Positions 44,825 to 55,689 of a stretch of 64,000 bases of DNA are shown here, in pieces (the stretch's first letter is position 1; every line of letters starts with the position of its first letter). The notes under the pieces were generated by a model that did not search any database, had not been told where the DNA came from, and saw only the letters and a program-made list of their open reading frames with translations. The position numbers and the translations under genes are program-made. The stretch spans positions 7,040,599 to 7,104,598 of the forward strand of contig OY783197.1 of assembly GCA_963678675.1 (NCBI GenBank). The letters run 5' to 3'. This DNA is from Xiphydria camelus. Taxonomy: Eukaryota > Arthropoda > Insecta > Hymenoptera > Xiphydriidae.

Positions 44825-45794
44825 CTAAACAAATATAAAGATCGTTTACTGATACGCTCCGAAATTGGGCATAAACTTTGTCGAACGCGCGAAGCAATCC
44901 CGCTGTACATTAGCCGAATTCCGCCGTTTTACTCCCTGCCGCACCAAATAACCCCAGCCAACCATAATATATTTCTTACATAAACTGTAGAGCACATGCA
45001 GGGAATATAATTATATAACATTATTACGCATTATAGTTATGAGTATTACTACTCTTGGTTTCCGGGTTGTAACGGCGTCCAAAAATATTATTTTGCCAAC
45101 ATTTTTTTTTCTCGATTAAAGTATTCCTAGCGCGAGATGAAAAATTTCAGAGAATACTAATTTTTTTGTAGGATGGAAATTAATATCGTAAGATTATTTT
45201 TGAAAAGTATCAGGTCCGGTCACCGGGCATTTAAGAAAGAATTTTGAATTTAAATTTGAAAATTTAACATATAACCTTATGGAAGAATCCACTCTTCCAC
45301 ATTTTAATGCCGACATACACATGTTTAAAAAGTATTCACAATAAAGCCATTTCCATATCTTCACAAAACTGCATAGAATTTGTTGAGTCCATAAAAATAT
45401 AAGGTCACCGACTATTTAACAAAAATATTGATGTTCGTAAACAGCAAAACATAGTAACGTTAAATAGAATTGACAACGTTGCATCATACACGTGGTGACA
45501 GTGATGAGTGTGCATCTATGCGACACAGTTTTGTTGGAAGCAATATTTACAAAATTGCCTTTCATAGAGGACAAAGGATTTGTTATCGGATATGTGAGTG
45601 TGATTGGTGTAAGTATTAATCTTCATCAATAAGTTCTTAATATTTATAATTAAAAATACCATATATTATTGGAACTGTAATAGATAATCAGGAATATGCA
45701 CCTATTTTTTTTACATCAAAAATGGATTGAGCACGTAAAAAAAGTTGGGACGTGTTTTTTTATTTTTGTTTCTGACGCTAAATTAAGCCGTAAG
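44825..45794. other. No recognised feature
   Basis: AT-rich; presumably intron of Nmdar2. Confidence 0.35.
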
Positions 45795-47295
45795 AAATTA
45801 ATAAAGTTTGCACTAAGCTCCGCCCACTTGAAACGGCCGGTCGAGCGGCACGCCGGGCCGTGACGTCACTATGCACTCTCGGATATCGCATTCGTGTTGA
45901 CGGTGTCTGCAAAACCGTAAGCGTGTGTTATAGTTCTTCGTTTTGAGGACTGTTTAACTGTTTCGAGTACGAAGCTTGTGTTGTGCTGTGAAAATGGACA
46001 ATGGATTTGTACAAGGGAAATCTGACAATTTTTGCCGCAAATCGATGCTTTGTCAGTGTTCGCTTTTCTTGGATCAAACCCAGATTTTATTGGAGCAGAA
46101 ACGCGAAATAGTAAACCAATAAGGTAAGATTTAAAGATACGGTATGAATAAGTCAGATTGTATACCTCAAAATAAAATAAATAGCAGTCTGCCTGTATGT
46201 AATTTGTAAATATACACGGTGTCGCCTTTTCGATGTAGGTACCTACGGAGTTTTGGGAAAAACGTTATAGAAAAAATCGAGTTACACATCCTCGGGGCTG
46301 ATTTTGAAAACAAATTTAATGCTGTCAAAATCTCACGGCTAACTAGATCCAGTATTGAGGTACAGAGTGTTTTTCATTTTTTTGCCATTTCCTTCATGGC
46401 CTTATATTTCGGTTATTTTTAAAGATAGAAGAAGAGTATAACGGTGATTTTTCGTAGATCTTTATGTAGTTGTTTAGAATAATATTTGTTTTTAATATAT
46501 GATTGGTATTAGATATTTATAAGTGGTATTATTTCATTCAATAGATATTATTTAGTTGTTATAAGTACTTAAAATTTTTAAAAGTACTCTGCTGTTTTTC
46601 AACTATGTTGTTGGTAACTTTCTTTAAATTTACGCTATCTTAATGTAAATGTTTAGAAATATGCCATTAATAAAATATGTACAATATACAGTACAATACA
46701 GTTACAACAATGTGCAAATATAGGTATATAACTCTGTACCTATAACTTACATTAAAATGGTCCTCACAACAGTATAGCGAGGTCTATAGAGAAAGTGGTG
46801 GGTTCTTTTTCTTATCCCTCTTCATTGCCGTACACCACTTCTTCCGATATCCTGATTTTTTGGAACGGAAAAGAATATTTTTTCCGGTGTTGCCACAGAT
46901 GTGTTTGTATATCTTGGCACTATACAATATTTATAAATCCTTCTTCCTTCCTTCTTCGACATTCTACTATCAAACGTCAAACAAAAATAGTAAGAAAAAA
47001 TAAACAAACTTCCACTTCACTTGTACTCTTCCGATATGCAAGGCATTGAGAAATAGACTAGAAGGTGCACTGGCGGGCCGGTTTCGTGCATAGTGACGTC
47101 ACGAGCCAGCGCCTCCCACAACGGAGCGTTTTGAAATACGTCACTGGGAGGCGTGGCCGTGCTACTTTTAAAATAATGTTTTTGGGGTAGGAGTTTTTCT
47201 TATCAACTTTTCACTATTGGTACTGTGTTTTGAATAACTTTAACTACTATGTCTTCTGTGTTTCATGCATATTAAAATTTCATGCATATTCCTGA
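45795..47295. mobile_element. Second element sharing both end regions with 39280-40585
   Basis: The left part, CTCCGCCCACTTGAAACGGC...GTGACGTCAC (45822-45880), matches inverted 40270-40320. The right part (47090-47280), including GTGACGTCACGAGCC, TTTTTGGGGTAGG and GTACTGTGTTTTGAATAAC, matches inverted 39330-39520. The middle (45900-47080) is different, non-palindromic and without a recognisable gene. Confidence 0.55.
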
Positions 47296-47483
47296 TTATA
47301 TAGGAAAGTTACTATAAATAAGTTTTTAAACTTTCGAATTTCTTGTTATTCGAGGTTTGCCATTGATATCTTCTCCAAGTAATAAGCGTACTCCTTCATT
47401 TCCAGCTTATGCTTAAGCTTCCTCAAGCTGGAAATTTATCCCAGCTCTGGCAATCTTAAGTTTGATTCATGCTGACACTCCAT

Positions 47484-47646
47484 TTAACCCATTCGCTGCC
47501 ACTCCCGCGTTTACGCAGGCTCGGATGCGCGATAATAGTGCCTTACCCGCGTTTTCGCGGGCGACTCCTATTATGTTTTAACGGTTCTGCTTCAGACTGG
47601 CCATACGTTGCGTAATGTAAAATGGCACTGGCAGCGAACGTGTTAA
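47484..47646. mobile_element. TTAA-flanked piggyBac-like MITE inside exonuclease gene
   Basis: TTAACCCATTCGCTGCCA on the left, TGGCAGCGAACGTGTTAA on the right, with CGCGTTT/CGCGGG hairpins inside. The last ~20 codons of the neighbouring minus-strand frame are provided by this MITE, so the insertion truncated the gene. Confidence 0.75.
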
Positions 47647-47949
47647 GATCGTCGAAGACGCTCTATTCAATGATATCTGCCCTATCAATGCATCGGCTTG
47701 CAACATGTCATTGAAGCTTTTGGTGTAGCCTTTTATTGTTTGGTCATTGACAGCCACAATATTCAAAATCTTTTCTAAAATGAAAATGTCATTCTGGGCA
47801 TTGTGGAGACCATCAATAGCTTCAGAACCAAGTAGGTCATGGGTAAGCGATTCCTGGTTGTATTTTTTTTGCTTTGCGGCCTGGTAATGCTGCTCTGAAT
47901 ATTGGAAGAGTATCGGAAAATCCATGGACAACTTCCAAAAAACCTTCAA
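47647..47949 (-). pseudogene. DnaQ-like (DEDDh) exonuclease, C-terminal part with Exo III motif
   Basis: The minus strand reads DFPILFQYSEQHYQAAKQKK, ESLTHDLLGSEAIDGLHNA and NDIFILEKILNIV. HNAQND is an H-x4-D Exo III motif of DEDDh 3'-5' exonucleases. The frame runs into the MITE at 47646. Its matching Exo I (DIETTG) and middle parts are at 52655-53045 on the same strand, about 4.7 kb upstream. This suggests one gene split by later insertions, though two separate copies cannot be excluded. Confidence 0.6.
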
Positions 47950-48888
47950 ACAGACCGAATTTTAACATTGGAAATGTTTAAGGAATCGGTGTTCTAAGGT
48001 AGGAGTGCACGAAACTTCAAAATTTAACAAATGTTCGGTCGCGACCCCTGGGCGTTTGAGTGGGCGTGGGGGGAGCTGATCTTAGTATCATTTTGTAGAT
48101 TGCAATTTTCTCTGTCTAATGAAGGTAATTTCAAGATTCTAACTGGAAGGGTATGTACACGGTGAGGAAAATAGAAAAGATTTGAAACATTCTCATCCAC
48201 TAGGGTGGCACAGCTCCCGTGATTATACATATAAACTCGATATGTTTATTTCCGACGGGCAATAAGATTTCTCGCTCGGGCGATATGTCGCGTCCACCCG
48301 AAGTGTACTCGTACCTATACTACGAGGCTCGGCCTGTATTCTTATTCAGCGTAGTTAGTCTCAGCTTAGTATTCTCTTGGAATAGGTTCGTCCGCGCGAA
48401 AACGCTTTCCTAATATCGGTAAAATCGCCTCGAGTTGCTGGTTCGCGCGCGCGAAATGTCCTCGAGTGCAAAGGGAATCAAATCTGTAGTAAATATAACT
48501 GTTTTAATCGTATATAGTAATTTTAATGGATAAATTTGTATGATGAAAACTTAGCAACACAAAGTTTACTATACAATCTTTCCACAGTGTACATTAGATT
48601 TTCGCGATATTCGCGAAATCATCTCGAGTTGCTGATTCGCACGTGCGAAAAAGGCCTCGAGGGCAAAGAGTTAACTCCAAAATTATTTTGAGAACGACCA
48701 TTCGAGCTTTATGTGCAAAAATATTGATTTTTTGACATCTTCAACACCCTATATTTCAGAATATAAGCGACCCCACCTGATGGCAATAATTATAGTTTTT
48801 TGGAGAAAATTTTACAAGTGTTCATATGGGAAAAATGTTCAATTATTGAAGTATTAATTATTTGGAAAAATAATTAATATCAGCATGC
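47950..48888. other. No recognised gene
   Basis: It contains two short related phrases (CTCGAGTTGCTG...CGCGCG... near 48430 and 48625). Otherwise unremarkable. Confidence 0.35.
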
Positions 48889-49105
48889 GTACACCCGGGG
48901 ACACGGAATCTGTCGTTGGTGGCTTTTTCTAAATGTTATTTTTAAACGTACTAACCAATGAACAATTAATTCTCATGCCCTCATTAGCTACGGTGGCGTC
49001 TACTCTCGTTAATGAAGGCATGAAAATTATTAATCATTGGTTAGTACGTTTAAAAATAACATTTAAAAAAGTCACCAGCGACAGATTCCGTGTCCCCGGG
49101 TGTAC
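48889..49105. mobile_element. Palindromic MITE, GTACACCCGGGGACACGG ends
   Basis: The left end GTACACCCGGGGACACGG and right end CCGTGTCCCCGGGTGTAC are exact complements, and the arms extend through ACGTACTAACCAATG. Confidence 0.8.
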
Positions 49106-50582
49106 ATCGTATCACGTGTTGCATTAAAAATTGTCGAAGTGCTGGGAATCATGAAAAACCGTCTAGTGGACAATAGTATATTGTGGACAATAGTATATTG
49201 TGCAACAAGGGCTGAAAATTGGCGATTGCCGACGAGTGTGAAGTTTGCTGCCCGAGCGAAGCGATGGCTGCAATCACACTCGTCGGCGCCAACTTTGGTC
49301 CGTGTTGCACACGATATTTTTTATAACAAGTGAATGCAAGTGGTGCTTTTCATGCTACTTATCAGGGACGAAAGTGAACGAAAATTCATCCAAGGGACGA
49401 AAGTGAAACAAGTATAAACTGCGCATGCGCGAGCTCAACTTTCCTATCCTAGCGTGCAATTTGCTATTTTCGTCCCGTAAAACTAGCACGAAAAGCACCA
49501 CTTTCGATGCACGTGTTATAAAATAGTTATTTTCGATACGAGTGCGTGAAGCGCATGTTTTTAAAGAGTGTGAAGTTTGCCGCACGAGCGAAGCGAGTGC
49601 GGCAATCACACGAGTTAAAAACGGCGCGAAACGCACGAATATCGAATTTGACTTTTTGTCACCAAAGTGTCAAAACCGAGGTTGGAGCGTGAGCGCGGAC
49701 TTGGTCCGGGGTGGTGGCACGGAGGGGGGGCGGAGCCCCCCCACCAAAAAAAAGATCATAAAACATATTTTTTAAAGAAAAGAAAGAAAAAGATCAACAT
49801 ATTGAAAGTTAGAGTAAAATTATAAACTTTTATCAATATCAAAAAAAAATAAATATGCATTTTTTGGACAACACAAAAAATCAACAAATTCATAGTTGGA
49901 CACTGATAAGAAATAACGTGTCAACCAACACTGGTTCCATTGTTGAATAAACTCGTGATCCATTGTCACGAGTTTTTATTTATTTCACACTATAAAACTA
50001 CAATTCACCGTTTTGTGGTTATGTGTACCGGCTTTCTGTCTCACCGTTTTGAGGTTATGTGTACCGGCTTTCTGTGAACTGTGCCGTCTCACGGCGCATG
50101 CGCAGTGTTGGACATTCGGTTGGATTCACTGACTGCTAACTTCACAACTATTTCTCCAGTGCAGAAAAAAGTGTACACGCACTGCGCAGGTACTTTCACG
50201 CACTACGCAGGTTGTTCACACACTGAGCAGCTTCAGTACGTGAAACACGATTTCACAAGCGTCGAGGACGAATGAAAAACCGATGTTTTTGACACTGGGT
50301 GACAAAAATTAAATTTTACAAATTCCCCACTGCTAGCGTTCATCGGGCATGGAAACGTGATAAATGAATGTCATAAGCCTTTGAGACTGTGGTCTGAGCT
50401 ACAACCTTTGGGGTTATGGTTACTGTTTGTGTTTCGGGATTATTTATCTCTTCAACATTGAATACGTGACCTGAGTGAAACAGTTCTTCACCTTTATCTT
50501 TATTTTGGCCTTCAGAGTGGGGGTATTTTGTATTGACAAAAAATTAGTGCCTTATTATTTTTAACATTTTTAACTTTTCTTA
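49106..50582. mobile_element. Repeat cluster: second copy of the 16075 family, apparently split by a GC-hairpin insertion
   Basis: 49541-49690 matches 16097-16235 closely, and 50160-50310 matches 16255-16375. Between them is about 470 bp beginning with GTGGTGGCACGGAGGGGGGG, a hairpin GGGGGGCGGAGCCCCCC that recalls the Helitron 3' ends in this window but lacks a clear CTAG. A partial third copy of the family (GTGTGAAGTTTGCTGCCCG) lies at 49240-49290. Nothing coding. Confidence 0.5.
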
Positions 50583-50975
50583 CCTTAGACCCCCCGATTC
50601 GGATTCTGTCGCTGGGGAATTTTCAAGAGGACGTTTAGCAGAGTCGCGTGTAGATGACCGATACAGGAGACGACGCGGGAGATATGGCTGACAGGATTGC
50701 GGGGTATGGAATGATGAGACTAAATTTTGTGAATTCGGTGTATAAAAATAAATTTTCGTAAAAAGTTATTATTGTAAAGTAGTGGTAACTAAACTGAAAG
50801 AAAATTAGATTACTTTTTCTTTACCGAATTCACAAAACAATTTCATCATTTGATACCCCGCAATCCTGTCAGTCATATCTCCCGCGTCGTCTCCCGTATC
50901 GGTCATCTACACACGACTCTGCTAAACTTCCTCTTGAAAATTCCCCAGTGACAGAATCCGAGTCGTGGGGTGTAT
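50583..50975. repeat. Foldback MITE (GACGACGCGGGAGATATG arms)
   Basis: CCCCCCGATTCGGATTCTGTC on the left and GACAGAATCCGAGTCGTGGGG on the right are inverted, with long matching arms such as AGATGACCGATACAGGAGAC. Loop near 50780. Confidence 0.8.
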
Positions 50976-51201
50976 GTATTCCCCGTGTTAAAAAGTATCC
51001 CTTAATTTCTTATAATCACCAAATATAGCGCAAGCATCGACGCTACAACTCCCTCTATAGTTTCTGCACGGTCCCTATAGGCTAACGTGCAGGTGGCACA
51101 TGCCCGTACCACACTAGTCCCACGCCATCACCACGCACCCGTTCTATGTGAAGCGGACCTAACGATTCTTCGCGGCGCTGAAACGAATATCTTCCGGGTG
51201 T

Positions 51202-52023
51202 GTGTTGTGTCGTGTGTGTATTAAGGCCACATTAAAATGTTCAAAAACACCCGTTGCTGCAATCCATTTCTGCCAATTTGTGTACAAAAAGATACCGACA
51301 TTGTTTCTCGTCACTAACGCGTACGGTCTAACAATTATTCATTCGGAAGATTTTCTACATCGCAGGATTATAAGACATATTAATCAATTAGAGCCGAAGC
51401 ATAGAGTTCAACTACTAGTGTCCACAGTAAGTCACTGGTGGCACGAAGAGAGTAGACAATTAATGCAAGAATTTGTCGAACGTTTTGTAACGGATGTTAA
51501 GATGTTGGCAAATGTTCCGGTATCCGTGAAAGCGTGTAAACGGTTCAATATTCTAGATAACACGAAACAAATGTTTGCAAATTTGCGCAAGAAATTGTTA
51601 ACCGCCAAAGCGCCTTCTCGTTCCTCTGCGGGTGAAGATAGTCCGGGCATTTTTGGATTCAAAGTCTTTAATAATGATATACCTAGTTGCATTAATTCTC
51701 CCTTATTTCTCTTTGAGAAAACCAGTCGATAAATGAAAATGGTTAAGTGGGAACAATTGATCCAACCAACTTATATGCACATAATGATGCTCTTGCAAAT
51801 TCGTGGTTCTAAAATTACTCGAAGTGGTATTTCTCTAGATATGACAGTGGAATCGATAGCTTATATGCCATTAGAATATTCACGAGTCGACTCCGGTCAA
51901 GACTTTGTAATGACGATGTCACAAAAATGTAAACTATTTAAGATGTCCAAGGATTCAGATGATGAACAACCTTTGTCATCGCAATATGTTCGCAGTACTT
52001 TGATTCGTACAGATGATTGGTGA
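51202..52023 (+). CDS. Unidentified 273-codon reading frame with one in-frame stop
   Basis: Two open stretches (51202-51732 and 51733-52023) share one frame and are separated only by TAA at 51730-51732, directly followed by ATG. The first half contains HINQLEPKHRVQLLVSTVSH, WWHEESRQLMQEF and a Ser-rich patch before SPGIFGFKVF. The second contains GSKITRSGISLDM and ends near SSQYVRSTLIRTDDW. The composition is that of a real soluble protein, unlike nearby random frames. I do not recognise the family: no membrane helix, signal peptide or known motif is evident. It could be a decayed transposon gene, an integrated viral gene or a host exon. Confidence 0.45.
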
Positions 52024-52654
52024 TGATGTATGTAGTGTTAAATTTTCAGTTTTATTTCTCTTTCAAAATATTCGTATTTCTCATGCAAGAGGGTGCGTGT
52101 TTAATATGTTATTACTTTTCAGGGGTTTCATTCTATTTCAAAGTGTTAGTACGAGGGTATCTGCAAAGTCAGGTTTCATTTCTTTTAGAAATCTAAAAAT
52201 TCCTTTCCTTATATCATACTGTATGTTTATGTTTCTATACGTATAATATAATATTTGTTTCTTATATGTATTTTTTCATGTCAATACACTTATGACCTAC
52301 TTTGTTGTTTTTAGTCAATTATACAGTTCTTTCGTTTTCTCATGTACCGCGCCACACGTCGCTGTTACTGAGGAAGAAGATTATAGTCCAGGAGAAAATA
52401 CGAAAACAATAACTATGTTCATTTCCAATGTATCTGAACTTTGCTTGGTGGCGAATTCTGTAAATTTTTTCAAATGCCGAAAAGGAATGGGATAGTCGAA
52501 CCTATCGAAAATAAATAAAAACAACATTCCCAAAGAGTAACTCAATGTTGCAATCAAAAATACAAAAGAAAGAAGACAATAAAGAAAAACGAAACAGCAT
52601 GATATTGACCAATTTGCGAAATAAAATCGGTATAATTAAATAGTCTAAAAATAC
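52024..52654. other. AT-rich stretch with short frames on plus strand
   Basis: Frames at 52013-52246 and 52292-52495 are hydrophobic or mixed and unrecognised. They could be the decayed continuation of the 51202 frame. Confidence 0.3.
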
Positions 52655-53045
52655 CTGAAGCCATTGTGTGCGACTAGAATAGATTTGTTCCCATGGGAAC
52701 AGATTAAAGCAAGGAAATTAGAAAAAGCCAAATGAGCAGGAATATTGTCAAGACGTTCGTCATGCAAAAATAATTCGCCATACGATTCACGTACCCTAGT
52801 TACATCGGAAGCCTGTTGTGACATACCTCGTGATGGTACGATATAAACATTAAAAATGTTTCCGTTACAAGACGCATTCATCTAAAATATTTCACAATTA
52901 TATATTATAGAAGTTTTATTAAAAATCCAATAAAGAGAAATGTTTCACTAACTTACACTATCTCGAATATTTTTGATAATCCAGTCGTTTCAATATCGAA
53001 TAAAACAATATTCAAATCGGTGAAATCAATTGGGGTGGAGTTTTC
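52655..53045 (-). pseudogene. DnaQ-like (DEDDh) exonuclease, Exo I and middle exons
   Basis: The upstream exon-like part (53045-52957) reads LNIVLFDIETTGLSKIFEI, with the DIE Exo I motif, and ends at a GTAAGT donor. After a TTTTAG acceptor, 52881-52655 reads NGNIFNVYIVPSRGMSQQAS, then LAFSNFLALICSHGNKSIL and VAHNGFR at a GT donor. The order matches the DEDDh exonuclease domains that insect Mutator-like transposon proteins carry. Phase across the first junction is imperfect, so it is probably non-functional. The Exo III part is at 47647-47949. Confidence 0.62.
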
Positions 53046-53108
53046 ATCGAAAATAATTTATACATGCCATATATATACATATTGAACGACAAACATCAAT
53101 AATCATTA

Positions 53109-53735
53109 TCATAGTGAAGGAAAGACAAAATTACCTAACATGTCAGGTGTGATACCAAAACCTATATTCGAGTGATAAGAAATACCCTCTTTCTTTTCAT
53201 TAGTAGCGGTATTGTTAGAGCGACGTTGTTTTGCGAAGAGTCTTCGACGTTTCATTTCTTTTGTCTTGAGCAACTTCAAATTGCGCCTCTGAACATCATC
53301 CTTTAAAGCACGAAACTTCTTCGTCTCAGAACCAGGTGACAGTAGTAATTTTTTGTTCACCTTCAGGATAAGCTGTGACCCCAAATTCTTCTGACATGCG
53401 GTAGCAGCTATCCTTAAATTCAAGGATTCTGAAGCAGCATAGTGACGGCTTTTCAGATGCTTGCTTGCAACCACATTGTTGAAGGACTCATTTCCTTGAC
53501 TTACATGGGGCCAATTTATCAGCACAATTATCCAAATCTTGACAATAATTATATTTGTCAGTACAACTCTCTGCTGAGGATCTGTAAGCGGTATCCCACC
53601 AGGTAAGTTTCGATATGGAATTATTTCATCACCATTATGATGTTGACACCACTCTCCACAATTTCCATGCTTCCCATAGGCATGGGGCACTATGCTCAAC
53701 GAAGCTTCTCTGACCTTCTCATCGTTATTGCGATT
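53109..53735 (-). pseudogene. Mutator-like transposon protein, C-terminal region
   Basis: The minus-strand frame contains VPHAYGKHGNCGEWCQHH, IPYRNLPGGIPLTDPQQR, SQGNESFNNVVASKHLKSRH, ESLNLRIAATACQKN and a long basic tail rich in KRR, ending SNIGFGITPDM. GNESFNN-(I/V)-SK-PK is the recurrent block downstream of the catalytic core in these transposon proteins. The basic tail may bind DNA or act as nuclear signal. The catalytic core is absent. The DEDDh exonuclease follows downstream on the same strand. Confidence 0.62.
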
Positions 53736-53945
53736 TTGATTAAACATCGTGAACATTGCAGTTTCCACTTTTGAAGCGACGAAACTAGTCTCTACATACT
53801 GTTTCTGATGGAGCAGATTCAGTATAAGTTTGCACAAGTAATTGATGAGCTGCAGCAGCACTTTTTTTAAAATCAAGGTAGTGTAGAAGTACATATCGAA
53901 AAAAACTTGTCGCGTCCCATTTTCTTTGGTTATACACAGACTTGT
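53735..53945 (-). pseudogene. Mariner transposase N-terminal fragment
   Basis: The minus strand reads RYVLLHYLDFKKSAAAAHQL, then LVQTYTESAPSETVCRD, a stop where Trp is expected, and FRRFKSGNCNVHDV. This is the first helix-turn-helix of mariner transposases, with the WF-RFKSGDF-type phrase. The rest of the transposase is missing. It abuts the Mutator-like remnant and an open frame reads across both, which is accidental. Confidence 0.65.
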
Positions 53946-54591
53946 TAACCAAAAATGGTAGTTTAATGACTGAATTCTTAATGAGAAATGTCCATAATTT
54001 AAAGTGATACAAGAAGTATTAGTCGCTTTGTACGATATAAGTAGTTAAAGCCATCTACAGGAGAAAAGCGGCTTTCAATAAAACTTCCTAATATATTGGG
54101 ATCTGACATGGGGGAGGAGCTTATTTCGAAAAATTCAATATGGCCGAAATTAGTATACTGCCGACATAGAGTGTATAGGAGTGTAGTTATTATTTAATTA
54201 TTATTTATTGTTTCGGCACGTGCAGGGCTCCGCGAACCCTTCCCAACTTTCACCAGACTCGCGGGAGGATATGGGCACCCTTTGCCCTCTGCTATCGTCC
54301 AGGGTTAAACCCCCATAAATTCAACCTTCGAGACGCGCATACGCCTATCCCTGGACCGCATCACGGGACGTCGACGTATCTGCGCGCCTCCCCGGAGTCT
54401 TTCTCACGTTTTTACTCTTCCACTTTTTCGAAACTTTCTTCTCACATCGTGAAATGGAAAAAACCCGCCCTTGTGCTGAAGCGTACCCTTTCCTAGCGAT
54501 CCGCTTCCCGGCAGTAGTGAAAAATTCGTTTCCGTGTTCGCATCTCCCCCTGCTCCTCACTTACGCAAGCTCCGAACATTTACGAATGACT
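53946..54591. other. No recognised gene
   Basis: 54230-54560 is GC-richer. It resembles processed retroelement-like sequence but has no identifiable domain. Confidence 0.3.
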
Positions 54592-54749
54592 TTAACCCTA
54601 CGTTAGGCGCGCCCCTTTTTGTAACATGGTTAGGCGCGTGGGCTACAATTGTAGCCCAATTTGAATTTGAAATAAAATCAAATCGTGCCTATTTGGAGCC
54701 GGTTTATTCATGAGGTATACTCAGTAAGATGTACTAAATTATAAAAAAA

Positions 54750-54976
54750 AAAACAAAATGTGTGGCCGCCACACGCGGAAGAAGTACAACTTCGATACCA
54801 GTTTCTCTGAATTTGATTCCGGTGGTATTAGTTTCAATTGGCTCTACGAAGAAGCATTGTAAAAGACTTGTATAGAGCCAATTGAAACTAATATCACCGG
54901 AATCAAATTCAGAGAAACTGGTATCGAAGTTTTACTTCTTCCGCGTGTGGCGGCCACACGTTTTGTTTGTTTTTTT
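54750..54976. mobile_element. Palindromic MITE, TGTGTGGCCGCCACACG ends
   Basis: About 95-bp arms on each side of a short loop near 54860. The left arm, with GATACCAGTTTCTCTGAATT, is mirrored with three or four differences. Confidence 0.82.
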
Positions 54977-55689
54977 CTTAATTTCATCCAAGGAACCCAT
55001 CCTTGAAGTTTGTCGCAATATTAAAGAATCACCCAGTATATTTACTTACTTGGTCCAACGAAATATTTTTTCCGCCATAATGAAGTATACACTTATTAAT
55101 TGCAAATAAACTCTTTTCTCAGTATACGAAGTAACTTTGATCGAACGAACGAAGTGTTCACTAAACTGACAAATTTCTAGAAAATCATAAACGGAATCAA
55201 GGAATTTTACTTCCAAATTTGACAGTGATAAAATATTAATCGCTGTTTTTCAGAATTTCAGATACATTACAAATTCTATTATAGTGCACATTATAGTGCA
55301 CGCAGTTCGGGTGGTACATTTCGGCAAACGAGGACTGCTTATGTATTCGCAGTCCTGCACCTTTCCCGGAAGGCTAATTATTACCGAACGAATTGAAATG
55401 AACCACTTCTCGCAGATACCGCTATATTTAGAATGTATTCGAAATGCATTCAGCTTTGTAAAGGAGAGAAATGATGATTTCAATAGATAACCGAATATTT
55501 CGGCAAAGGTTAATTCCGATTCGTCCAGTATTAACCCTTTCAGGAAAGGTGCGGGACTGCGAACTCATTAGCAGCCTGGATTCACCGAAATGTACTGCTT
55601 CGCTGATGGCGAGATGAACCCTAGTTTGACGAAGTACTTATAGTATAAAAGATCCGAACTAGAGACGTTCTTCACCGATCTGCTTACCG
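54977..55689. other. No recognised gene
   Basis: It includes a phrase GCTTCGCTGATGGCGAGATG (55600) similar to one in the palindrome at 59390-59420. Otherwise nothing. Confidence 0.35.

Noticed and set aside
51432..51692. Minus-strand frame of 86 codons
   Set aside because: Antisense to the longer plus-strand frame at 51202-52023.
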